DNA of 6,184 nucleotides from NCBI GenBank assembly GCA_959022875.1, contig CAUFAM010000073.1:1-6184 (forward strand). Reading direction: 5' to 3'. A program made the position numbers and the translations under genes. Shown here one piece after another: positions 1 through 5,713 of this stretch. Positions within the stretch are counted from its first letter, which is position 1. The number at the start of each line of letters is the position of its first letter. Source of the DNA: an uncultured Oscillospiraceae bacterium (GTDB lineage: Bacteria > Bacillota > Clostridia > Oscillospirales > Oscillospiraceae). The notes under the pieces were generated by a model. The model was not told where the DNA came from and searched no databases. It saw only the letters and a list, made by a program, of their open reading frames with translations.

Positions 1-1
1 C

Positions 2-1252
2 CAGGAGAACCCCTATAACGTGGGTCTGGACGCCGCCATCCTCATGAACCCCCAGGTCTGGGTGGCTTCCGGCCACGTGGGCGGCTTCTCCGACCCCCTC
101 ATGGACTGTAAGGAGTGTAAGGAGCGCTTCCGCGCCGACAAGGTCATTGAGGACTGGTGCCAGGAGAATAACTTCGACCTGGGCCACAGCGTGGACGCCA
201 TGAGCCAGGCCCAGATGAAGGAGTTTGTGGAGGAGCACAACATCTGCTGCCCCTCCTGCGGCAAGCACAACTGGACCGACATCCGCCAGTTCAACCTGAT
301 GTTCAAGACCTTCCAGGGTGTCACCGAGGATGCCAAGAACACCGTGTATCTCCGGCCTGAGACCGCCCAGGGCATCTTCGTCAACTTCCAGAACGTCCAG
401 CGCACCACCCGCCGCAAGCTGCCCTTCGGCGTGTGCCAGGTGGGTAAGTCCTTCCGCAACGAGATCACCCCGGGCAACTTTACCTTCCGTACCCGTGAGT
501 TTGAGCAGATGGAGCTGGAGTTCTTCTGCAAGCCCGGCACCGAGCTGGAGTGGTTTGCCTACTGGAAGAAGTTCTGCCACGACTGGCTGCTGGGTCTGAA
601 CATGAAAGATGAGAACCTGCGTCTGCGCGACCACGACCCCGAGGAGCTGTCCCACTACTCCAACGCCACCACCGACTTTGAGTTTGTCTTCCCCTTCGGC
701 TGGGGCGAGCTGTGGGGCGTGGCTTCCCGCACCAACTTCGACCTGAACGCCCACCAGACCACCTCCGGCAAGGACATGACCTACTTTGACCAGGAGGCCA
801 ATGAGCACTATATCCCCTATGTCATCGAGCCCTCCCTGGGCGCTGACCGCGTGACCCTGGCCTTCCTGGTGGACGCCTATGACGAGGAGGTTGTGGACGC
901 GGAGAAGAACGATGTGCGCACCGTCCTGCGCCTGCACCCCGCCCTGGCCCCCTACAAGTGTGCCGTGCTGCCCCTCTCCAAGAAGCTGGGCGACAAGGCC
1001 CGGGAGATCCAGGCGGAGCTTTCCAAGTACTTCATGGTGGACTATGACGACGCCGGCTCCATCGGCAAGCGCTACCGCCGCCAGGACGAGGTGGGCACTC
1101 CCTACTGCATCACCGTGGACTTCCAGACCGTGGGCAGCGAGACCGAGGAGGCCGACCACGCCGTCACCATCCGCGACCGTGATACCATGGAGCAGGTCCG
1201 CGTGCCTATCAGCGAGCTGAAAGCCTGGCTGGAGGAGAAGCTGGCCTATTGA
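2..1252 (+). CDS. glyQS: Glycine--tRNA ligase, single-chain (alpha2) type, 5'-truncated by the window
   Basis: Charges tRNA-Gly with glycine (ATP-dependent) in the cytosol. The frame is open from base 2 (reading QENPYNVGLD...), upstream of a GTG at 20 that is internal, so the real start lies outside; 416 residues are visible and about 45-50 N-terminal ones are missing compared with the usual ~460. Seen in the sequence: two CxxC pairs (CKEC near base 110 and CPSC near base 255), typical of the zinc-binding insertion; class II motif 2 (FRNEITPGNFTFRTREFEQME, about bases 453-515); motif 3 with the ADR arginine (IEPSLGADR, about 823-850); and a C-terminal anticodon-binding domain from about base 935 (LHPALAPYKCAVLPL) containing GKRYRRQDEVGTPYCITVD. 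It ends with tandem in-frame TGA TGA. Odd: its last 19 codons and stop are repeated at 1404-1463, so the native terminator lies 232 bp past the stop. The homodimeric family is clear; the symbol glyS is also used for it. Confidence 0.97.
   Translation, partial: QENPYNVGLDAAILMNPQVWVASGHVGGFSDPLMDCKECKERFRADKVIEDWCQENNFDLGHSVDAMSQAQMKEFVEEHNICCPSCGKHNWTDIRQFNLMFKTFQGVTEDAKNTVYLRPETAQGIFVNFQNVQRTTRRKLPFGVCQVGKSFRNEITPGNFTFRTREFEQMELEFFCKPGTELEWFAYWKKFCHDWLLGLNMKDENLRLRDHDPEELSHYSNATTDFEFVFPFGWGELWGVASRTNFDLNAHQTTSGKDMTYFDQEANEHYIPYVIEPSLGADRVTLAFLVDAYDEEVVDAEKNDVRTVLRLHPALAPYKCAVLPLSKKLGDKAREIQAELSKYFMVDYDDAGSIGKRYRRQDEVGTPYCITVDFQTVGSETEEADHAVTIRDRDTMEQVRVPISELKAWLEEKLAY
1192..1252 (+). repeat. 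Direct repeat copy 1: 3' end of the glycyl-tRNA synthetase gene
   Basis: This is the in-gene copy of a direct repeat. Bases 1192-1249 match 1403-1460 at 56 of 58 positions; mismatches are C1201/T1412 and T1249/C1460. It encodes QVRVPISELKAWLEEKLAY and ends in TGA where the other copy ends in TAA. Similarity stops abruptly upstream of 1192 (GAG versus GTG context) and immediately after the stop codon. This copy supplies the functional C-terminus of the enzyme. Confidence 0.95.
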
Positions 1253-1402
1253 TGAGCAGGCTTGCCCCTGCTCCATGCCGCAAAGCGCCAGCTGCGGAAA
1301 AAATTCGCCTCCGGCGAATTTCCGCAGGGCGAATTCAGTTCGCCCGAGGATTTGAAATCTGCCTTGGGGCCCCACACAAAGGTGTTTTCTTTGTGTGGGA
1401 GT
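1253..1402 (+). repeat. Hairpin-rich ~150-bp insert between the two copies of the synthetase tail
   Basis: The segment has no convincing reading frame but holds four stem-loops read directly from the sequence. (A) 1254-1260 GAGCAGG with 1267-1273, 7 bp, loop 6. (B) 1292-1297 CTGCGG with 1322-1327 (6 bp), then an AAA bulge at 1298-1300, then 1301-1309 AAATTCGCC with 1313-1321 (9 bp), loop TCC. (C) 1327-1333 GGGCGAA with 1339-1345, 7 bp, loop 5, abutting B. (D) 1371-1381 CCCACACAAAG with 1389-1399, 11 bp, loop 7. A small GATTT-G-AAATC dyad lies at 1349-1359. It sits between the functional stop codon and the native terminator, so it should be transcribed as 3' UTR. The design resembles small non-coding insertion repeats (MITE/REP-like) or a structured RNA; it encodes no transposase and terminal inverted repeats are not obvious. 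I do not recognise a named family. Confidence 0.75.
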
Positions 1403-1463
1403 GCAGGTCCGTGTGCCTATCAGCGAGCTGAAAGCCTGGCTGGAGGAGAAGCTGGCCTACTAA
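1403..1463 (+). pseudogene. Direct repeat copy 2: detached duplicate of the glycyl-tRNA synthetase C-terminal end
   Basis: This 61-bp stretch repeats the last 19 codons and stop of the synthetase gene 211 bp further on, in a different frame relative to the gene and without a start or ribosome binding site. It still encodes exactly QVRVPISELKAWLEEKLAY, ending TAC TAA. All three differences from copy 1 (CGC/CGT, TAT/TAC, TGA/TAA) are silent. Because the strong terminator follows it directly at 1484, this is probably the ancestral gene end, with the upstream copy created or brought in when the hairpin insert arrived; that order is inference. It is a non-expressed remnant rather than a gene. Confidence 0.85.
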
Positions 1464-1483
1464 TATAAATCATAGCTGAATTT

Positions 1484-1526
1484 GGCCGGAGCGCCCTTCC
1501 TTTTTGGGCGCTCCGGCCTTTTTTTT
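1484..1526 (+). terminator. Rho-independent terminator of the synthetase transcript
   Basis: A perfect 13-bp GC-rich stem (GGCCGGAGCGCCC at 1484-1496 with 1506-1518) has a 9-nt loop (1497-1505) and is followed by eight Ts (1519-1526). It lies 20 bp after the duplicated tail's stop, the normal distance for a native gene end, and 231 bp after the functional stop. Confidence 0.95.
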
Positions 1527-1536
1527 CCATTTTATC

Positions 1537-1565
1537 TTGTAAATCAGGGAAAAAGGCGCTAAAAT
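1537..1565 (+). promoter_or_regulatory. Predicted sigma-A promoter of the LTA-synthase-family gene
   Basis: A -35 TTGTAA (1537-1542, 4 of 6) is separated by exactly 17 bp from a -10 TAAAAT (1560-1565, 5 of 6). Transcription would begin near 1572 and give a leader of about 50 nt. A 6-bp stem-loop (AATCCC 1593-1598 with GGGATT 1603-1608, loop CACA) lies just ahead of the AAGGAG ribosome binding site at 1611-1616. Confidence 0.6.
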
Positions 1566-1621
1566 ATACGGACATTATCCGGTATGGATTAGAATCCCCA
1601 CAGGGATTTGAAGGAGCTTTT

Positions 1622-3487
1622 ATGAAAACGTTGTTGAACATTATGCGCCTGCCTTCCGGGACAGAGCGCCGGTACGGCCGGGCCCATCAGATTTGGCTTG
1701 CCCTGGCCCTGACGGGCCTTGGGTGCTGCATTGGGCTGCTGTCGCTGTTGTTTTCCGCCATGGCGGTGGAGACTTTGGTGAGCAAGGACCTGCTTTTGTC
1801 CTATGTGACAAGCCCGCTGCTTTTGTTTCTCAACCTCTGGCCCCCGGTGCTTCTGGTCTGGCTATTTTATTTCCTCTTCCGCCGGGCCTGGGTGGGCTTT
1901 TTAGGGGGCTTTATCCCCATTATGGGCGTGGCCCTGGTAAACTATTTTAAAATCCAGCTCCGGGCCGACCCCTTCCTGGCGGTGGACCTGGGTCTGGCCT
2001 CCGAGGCGGCAGGCATTGTGGGAAATTATGAGCTGGAGCTCAACTGGCTCATCTGGCTGACAGTAGCCGCCCTTGTGGGGGGATTGGTGTTTTCCATCCT
2101 GCTCATGCCCCGGGGACTGAAGGGCTGGCAGCTTCGGATGCTGGGAGCTTTGAGCGCCGGGGCGCTGCTGTGCGTCAGCTTTGTGAGCATCTACCTCAAC
2201 GACTACTACTATGAAAAGACCGGCGGGGCCATGCCCTGGGATGAGGCCCAGGACTATGTGTCCAAGGGGGGCATCTATCCCTTCCTCCACTCCTTCCGGG
2301 AGCTGATTTTCGTGGCTCCGGAGGACTACGACGCGCCCACTGCCGCCGAGCTTCTGGGACAATATGAGGACGCGGACATCCCGGAGGAGCAAAAGGTATC
2401 GGTCATGGGCATTATGTTGGAGGCCTTCTGTGATTTGACGGATTTTGAGGTCCTGGCCCAGCAGGACAGTGTAATGGAGGTCTATGCCCCCTGGCATCAG
2501 CTCTCGGAGCAGTCGGTGTCCGGGCGGCTTCTCACCAACATCTTTGCCGGAGGAACGGTGGACACCGAGTGGGCCTTCCTCACCGGCTATTCCAGCCACA
2601 GCGATTTTGTCCAGAATACCGACTCCTATGTGTGGTATCTGGACGGCCAGGGTTATCAGACCTTCGGCAGCCACCCGGGCTTTGGCTGGTTCTATGACCG
2701 GCAGACCATTAACCAGCTGCTGGGCTTCCAGGAGTACTGGTTTACCGAGAACCACTATGGGGAGCTGGTAGACCCGGTGGCCGCCCAGTGGAATTCCGAC
2801 CATATTCTCATGGAGGAGCTGCTCAAGCAGCTTCAGGACCGGGTACAGGACGGCCCCTGCTTCTCCTTCTCGGTCTCCTATCAGAATCACGGCCCCTATG
2901 AATGGCAATATACCGCCGGGGAGAGCTATCTTACCACCGAGATCACCGGGCTTAGTGATTCCACCTGCAACATCTGGAACAACTACCTTATGCGCGTGGC
3001 CGATACCTTGTCGGCCATTACCGACCTGGTGAATGGCCTGGAGGCGATGGAGGAGCCGGTGGTGCTGGTGCTCTTCGGCGACCACAAGCCCTGGGGCGGA
3101 AACGGCAACACGGGCTATACGGAGCTGGGCTGTACCTTTGATCTTACCACTACCCAGGGATTTTATGATTACTTTGCCACCCCCTACCTCATCTGGGCCA
3201 ATTCCGCGGCCAAGGAGGTGCTGGGCCGGGACTTTACCGGCGACGGCGGCGACTTCTCCCCCTGCTTCCTCATGGAAGAGGTCTTTAGCCAGTGCGGCTG
3301 GGTGGGACCGGGCTTTATGCAGCTGGCCCGGGAGATGCGGGAGCTGACCCCCCTCATCCATGAGCAGGGGATCTACTGGAAGGACGGTTCTCCCTGCTAT
3401 GAGCTGACGGAGGAGGAGCAGGAGCTCATCTCCATGTATCAGAATGTGGAGTATTACCGGGAACACTCTGTGGATCCGGAGCAATAA
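1622..3487 (+). CDS. LTA synthase family protein (membrane phosphoglycerol transferase, sulfatase fold)
   Basis: Members of this family sit in the cytoplasmic membrane with the catalytic domain outside and transfer glycerol-phosphate from phosphatidylglycerol to a growing polymer or glycolipid (lipoteichoic acid synthase and relatives). The 621-aa protein shows five hydrophobic segments (about 24-46, 61-84, 89-108, 141-161, 172-192) and then an extracellular sulfatase-type domain from about 258. Residues matching the LtaS active site are visible: E267 in GIMLEAF, the nucleophile-position T312 in GGTVDTEW, W357/R360 in HPGFGWFYDR, H423 in QNHGPY, and D487-H488 in LFGDHKPW. Length and TM count are as expected for LtaS. 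The ATG is fixed by AAGGAG five bases upstream. It is monocistronic: own promoter, and a terminator right after the stop shared with the convergent M23 gene. Whether it makes true lipoteichoic acid or another glycerol-phosphate-modified polymer cannot be told from sequence, so I give no symbol. Confidence 0.92.
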   Translation: MKTLLNIMRLPSGTERRYGRAHQIWLALALTGLGCCIGLLSLLFSAMAVETLVSKDLLLSYVTSPLLLFLNLWPPVLLVWLFYFLFRRAWVGFLGGFIPIMGVALVNYFKIQLRADPFLAVDLGLASEAAGIVGNYELELNWLIWLTVAALVGGLVFSILLMPRGLKGWQLRMLGALSAGALLCVSFVSIYLNDYYYEKTGGAMPWDEAQDYVSKGGIYPFLHSFRELIFVAPEDYDAPTAAELLGQYEDADIPEEQKVSVMGIMLEAFCDLTDFEVLAQQDSVMEVYAPWHQLSEQSVSGRLLTNIFAGGTVDTEWAFLTGYSSHSDFVQNTDSYVWYLDGQGYQTFGSHPGFGWFYDRQTINQLLGFQEYWFTENHYGELVDPVAAQWNSDHILMEELLKQLQDRVQDGPCFSFSVSYQNHGPYEWQYTAGESYLTTEITGLSDSTCNIWNNYLMRVADTLSAITDLVNGLEAMEEPVVLVLFGDHKPWGGNGNTGYTELGCTFDLTTTQGFYDYFATPYLIWANSAAKEVLGRDFTGDGGDFSPCFLMEEVFSQCGWVGPGFMQLAREMRELTPLIHEQGIYWKDGSPCYELTEEEQELISMYQNVEYYREHSVDPEQ

Positions 3488-3519
3488 AAAAAGGATGGGC
3501 ATTTTGCCCATCCTTTTTT
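3487..3519. terminator. Bidirectional rho-independent terminator between convergent genes
   Basis: GGATGGGCA (3493-3501) pairs with 3505-3513 around a TTT loop; six As (3487-3492) lie on the left and six Ts (3514-3519) on the right, so either strand yields a stem followed by a U-tract. It fits in the 39-bp gap between the facing stop codons and should end both transcripts. Confidence 0.93.
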
Positions 3520-3526
3520 CATTGGG

Positions 3527-5053
3527 TCAGCTGAGGTAGTTCAGGGGGTTCACAGATCTGCCCCCAACGCGGACCTCAAAGTGGCAGTGGACGCCGGTAC
3601 TGTTGCCCGTGCTGCCCGCCTTGGCAATGGCCTGGCCCTGATAGACCTTGTCGCCTGCGGAGACCAGCAGGGAGGAGTTGTGTGCGTAATAGGTCTGGAC
3701 TCCGTTGTCGTGGGTGATGATGACCAGGTAGCCGTAGGAGCCCTTCCAGCCGGCAAAGGTGACGGTGCCGCCGTCAGCAGCCTTGATCTTCTCGCCGTAA
3801 GTGGCGTGGATGTCCAGGCCGGAGTGGTATTCGTAGTAGCCAAAGAGGTAGCGGCCGCCGAAGTAGGAATTGATGCGGCGGCTGGAGGTGGGCCAGGTGT
3901 AGGTTCCGGTGGAAGCGGTCTTGGGCTTCTCCTTGGTGCCCACGGCCTTAACGGTGGTGGTGGGCTCCCGCAGGGTGGTGGAGCTGACGATGGTGCGCTC
4001 CTTCTCATAGCCGTTCACATAGACCACATCGGCCTCAATGCGGGCCTCGCCCTCCTCGCCCTGAGTGATAATTTTGCTTTCACCCTTGTACATGGAGCTG
4101 TCCTCCACGGTTTCCACCGGGCATTCAATGGCCTGAGTGTAGACCTCATGGTCCAGGGTCTGCACCGAGAGGGTGGGGATTTTTTCCTTTACGTTGAGTA
4201 CGTCCCCAATCATCAGGCGGTTGATGTCGATGCCCGGGTTCAGGGCCTTCAGGTCGCTGACGGACATGTCGTTGGCATAGGCAATGGCGTTGAAGGTATC
4301 GCCCTTTTGTACGGTGTAGGTGGTTTCACCGGTGGAGTTGGCCTCCAGAGCCTGGCGCATCCCATCGGTGGTCATCAGATCCTCCACGGCATAGACGTAG
4401 CGGATCTGAAGGGGTTCCACAAAGGTTGCTTCCTGGGTGTTTTCGGTGGTATATTGCTCCTTCAGCTCTTCCAGCATGTTGGTCAGGGCGGTTTCGTCCT
4501 TGACCGCGCCGATGGCACGGCCGTTGACCACCACTTCACAGGCCCGCAGCTCGTCGCTCACCTCGGTGAGCTGTTCGTAAAAATAATTGCGGATGGTCTG
4601 CTCGTCGTTGAGATCACTTTTTAAGGTGAGGCCAAATTCATAGTCCACCTGGGCGTCCACCTGGTAGTCATAGCCCAGAAGCTGGGAACCCTGGCTCTCC
4701 ACTGTGGCAATCGCCTGGTCCACCACGCTCTGGTCGGCCACCACGCCCACCTGCTGGCCATCCACCACCACGGCGTAGCTGGTGGAATAGAGGGTGGTCA
4801 GGGTGAGGGCGGAGCCCAGAGCGGCGGAAACCAAAATAAAGGTAATGGGGCCCGCCACCCGGTTGCCTGCCGCGGCCCCGTGAAAGAGGTGGGCCCAGCG
4901 GCGAACGTGGATGCGGGACCACTCCCGGGCTGTCTTATAGTAGAGCACCAGTGTTCTCTTCCGGGGGGACTGGTCAATCCGCTCCCACAAAGAGGTGATG
5001 TTATCTTTTAGTTCGGCGGCAAGCTTTTGAATCCGCGCCTGAAACTGTTCCAT
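3527..5053 (-). CDS. Membrane-anchored LysM-G5-M23 peptidoglycan endopeptidase
   Basis: Predicted zinc metallopeptidase acting on peptidoglycan cross-links outside the cell. The 508-aa protein has a basic, partly helical cytoplasmic N-terminus of ~67 residues; one TM anchor (about 69-90); two copies of a 29-residue motif of the form VVVxGxxxGxVxD (93-121 and 172-200); a LysM glycan-binding domain (about 244-288, YTVQKGDTFNAIA); a G5 domain (about 294-375); and a C-terminal M23 domain (about 405-505). All M23 residues are there: H410 and D414 (HSGLD), H458 (YYAHNS), H489 and H491 (HCHFE). An active LytM-type enzyme is therefore expected, not a degenerate EnvC-like activator. The start is supported by an AGAGAGG-like site (5063-5070) nine bases upstream. 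It has its own promoter with a WalR-type box and converges on the LTA-synthase-family gene. The exact bond cleaved is unknown. Confidence 0.94.
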   Translation of the reverse strand: MEQFQARIQKLAAELKDNITSLWERIDQSPRKRTLVLYYKTAREWSRIHVRRWAHLFHGAAAGNRVAGPITFILVSAALGSALTLTTLYSTSYAVVVDGQQVGVVADQSVVDQAIATVESQGSQLLGYDYQVDAQVDYEFGLTLKSDLNDEQTIRNYFYEQLTEVSDELRACEVVVNGRAIGAVKDETALTNMLEELKEQYTTENTQEATFVEPLQIRYVYAVEDLMTTDGMRQALEANSTGETTYTVQKGDTFNAIAYANDMSVSDLKALNPGIDINRLMIGDVLNVKEKIPTLSVQTLDHEVYTQAIECPVETVEDSSMYKGESKIITQGEEGEARIEADVVYVNGYEKERTIVSSTTLREPTTTVKAVGTKEKPKTASTGTYTWPTSSRRINSYFGGRYLFGYYEYHSGLDIHATYGEKIKAADGGTVTFAGWKGSYGYLVIITHDNGVQTYYAHNSSLLVSAGDKVYQGQAIAKAGSTGNSTGVHCHFEVRVGGRSVNPLNYLS

Positions 5054-5104
5054 CTGGGGTTACCTCTCTTCTGACAAAAGAAAAATGACAAAGTTGAAAC
5101 AAGA

Positions 5105-5121
5105 GTTACAAAATGGTAACA
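5105..5121 (-). promoter_or_regulatory. WalR (YycF)-type binding box at the M23 gene's predicted transcription start
   Basis: On the minus strand the sequence reads TGTTAC-CATTT-TGTAAC, an exact fit to the direct-repeat consensus TGTWAH-N5-TGTWAH described for WalR in Bacillus and Staphylococcus, whose regulon is largely peptidoglycan hydrolases. It starts at about +1 of the predicted promoter, a position more suited to repression than activation. GTTAC-N6-GTAAC also makes it a dyad. Binding is inferred, not shown. Confidence 0.5.
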
Positions 5122-5127
5122 ATCAAT

Positions 5128-5156
5128 ACTATACACAAATTTCTTGTTATCGTCAA
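5128..5156 (-). promoter_or_regulatory. Predicted sigma-A promoter of the M23 peptidase gene
   Basis: On the minus strand, -35 TTGACG (5151-5156, 5 of 6), a 17-bp spacer and -10 TATAGT (5128-5133, 5 of 6). The start site would be near 5121, giving a leader of about 68 nt. Near-consensus in both boxes, and located after the upstream gene's terminator, so the gene is independently transcribed. Confidence 0.8.
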
Positions 5157-5190
5157 CCCTTTTGCCTGGAATGAGTGGAAAAAATTGTAC

Positions 5191-5228
5191 AAAAAAAGAA
5201 TGCCGGGAGTTTTTTCCGGCATTCTTTT
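5191..5228 (-). terminator. Rho-independent terminator of the small membrane protein gene
   Basis: A 13-bp stem (5216-5228 with 5194-5206; AAAAGAATGCCGG on both strands) has a 9-nt loop and continues on the minus strand into seven Ts (5197-5191). It lies 55 bp past the stop of the 96-aa gene and just upstream of the M23 promoter, separating the two minus-strand units. In the plus direction the stem ends in four Ts only, so minus is the main direction. Confidence 0.88.
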
Positions 5229-5283
5229 AACAAATTGTGTCTGAATTCAAACCATTTTCTAACATAGAGGAACGGATAAAACC

Positions 5284-5574
5284 TTAAAAGACACTCAGGG
5301 CGAAGGACAGGGTCATGACGATCACACCCAGACTGGCGCAGGCGTCCAGTACCCAGGCGGCCCGTTCCCGGCGGCCGCCGCGCTTTTTCCCGGTGGAGGG
5401 CAGGACAGTGAGCTGGGGCTTTGTTTGAACGGGGGCGGACTGGCTGTGGAGGTCAAGGCTGGGGGCCAGGCTCCCCTCCTGGGTCAGGGCATGCTTACGG
5501 CGGAACTCGGACAAATCCACCAGATTGCCCTCGTGACGGATAAAGTTGGAAGTGGCGTAATAGACGGTTTGCAT
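5284..5574 (-). CDS. Small tail-anchored membrane protein of unknown function
   Basis: I do not recognise this 96-aa protein. It has a polar N-terminal half (MQTVYYATSNFIRHEGNLVD, then LSEFRRKHALTQEG), a low-complexity Ser/Pro/Gln linker (about 35-60), a basic cluster KKRGGRRER (63-71), and one hydrophobic helix (about 73-96) ending at the last residue. By the positive-inside rule the N-terminal domain should be cytosolic and the protein tail-anchored; there is no signal peptide. It is a real gene on several counts: a strong GGAGGG ribosome binding site (5582-5587) seven bases before the ATG, a near-consensus promoter, and its own terminator. It is monocistronic and divergent from typA. Two LexA/DinR-like sites near its promoter raise the possibility of an SOS-induced small membrane protein, as with the YneA and SosA division inhibitors, but topology differs from those and no sequence similarity is claimed. 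Confidence 0.82.
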   Translation of the reverse strand: MQTVYYATSNFIRHEGNLVDLSEFRRKHALTQEGSLAPSLDLHSQSAPVQTKPQLTVLPSTGKKRGGRRERAAWVLDACASLGVIVMTLSFALSVF

Positions 5575-5617
5575 GTGAGATCCCTCCGTTTCATTCTGAC
5601 CAAATTTTATTTACAAG

Positions 5618-5639
5618 ATAGTCCCAAAAAACGGACTAT
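5618..5639 (-). other. Stem-loop in the leader of the 96-aa protein gene
   Basis: ATAGTCC (5618-5624) pairs perfectly with GGACTAT (5633-5639) around an 8-nt A-rich (plus strand) or U-rich (minus strand) loop. It lies in the predicted ~95-nt leader, about 30 nt ahead of the ribosome binding site. It lacks a terminator-type U-tract. Function unknown. Confidence 0.45.
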
Positions 5640-5676
5640 TTCGACGCCTTACGACAAAATGTTTGCCTCTGGGTAT

Positions 5677-5705
5677 AAAATACAACAAATGTTCCATAAT
5701 GTCAA
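5677..5705 (-). promoter_or_regulatory. Predicted sigma-A promoter of the 96-aa protein gene
   Basis: On the minus strand a perfect -35 TTGACA (5700-5705), a 17-bp spacer and a weaker -10 TATTTT (5677-5682, 4 of 6). Transcription would start near 5670. The spacer coincides with a LexA-like half-palindrome (5682-5695). Confidence 0.6.
5682..5695. promoter_or_regulatory. LexA/DinR-like box 1, inside the promoter spacer
   Basis: ACAACAAATGTTCC matches the Bacillus DinR consensus CGAACRNRYGTTYC at 11 of 13 specified positions (first two bases differ); on the minus strand it reads GAAC-N4-GTT. It lies between the -10 and -35 of the 96-aa gene's promoter, where a repressor would block polymerase. 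Confidence 0.35.
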
Positions 5706-5713
5706 GAGAAAAT

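Noticed and set aside
13..540. Minus-strand open frame opposite the synthetase
   Set aside because: Antisense to a strongly conserved class II synthetase core; composition is that of a shadow frame.
1192..1463. Diversity-generating retroelement template/variable repeat pair
   Set aside because: Differences are not adenine-specific, all are silent, and there is no reverse transcriptase or accessory gene nearby in the window.
1249..1468. Two overlapping plus-strand open frames of 60 and 68 codons (starts 1249 and 1262) through the hairpin insert
   Set aside because: No ribosome binding site; composition follows the hairpins; they cross the duplicated tail in the wrong frames, so neither is a credible gene.
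1901..3511. Long minus-strand open frame (536 codons) opposite the LTA-synthase-family gene
   Set aside because: Antisense shadow of a GC-rich gene with clear catalytic motifs; the translation has no recognisable domain and it crosses the terminator.
3581..4624. Plus-strand open frame (347 codons) opposite the M23 gene
   Set aside because: Antisense shadow; Gly/Val/Ala-rich translation without domain features, no ribosome binding site or promoter.
5389..5403. LPSTG motif (residues 58-62) in the 96-aa protein, resembling a sortase signal
   Set aside because: Order is wrong: the basic cluster precedes the hydrophobic helix, there is no basic tail after it, and there is no N-terminal signal peptide, so the motif would be cytosolic.
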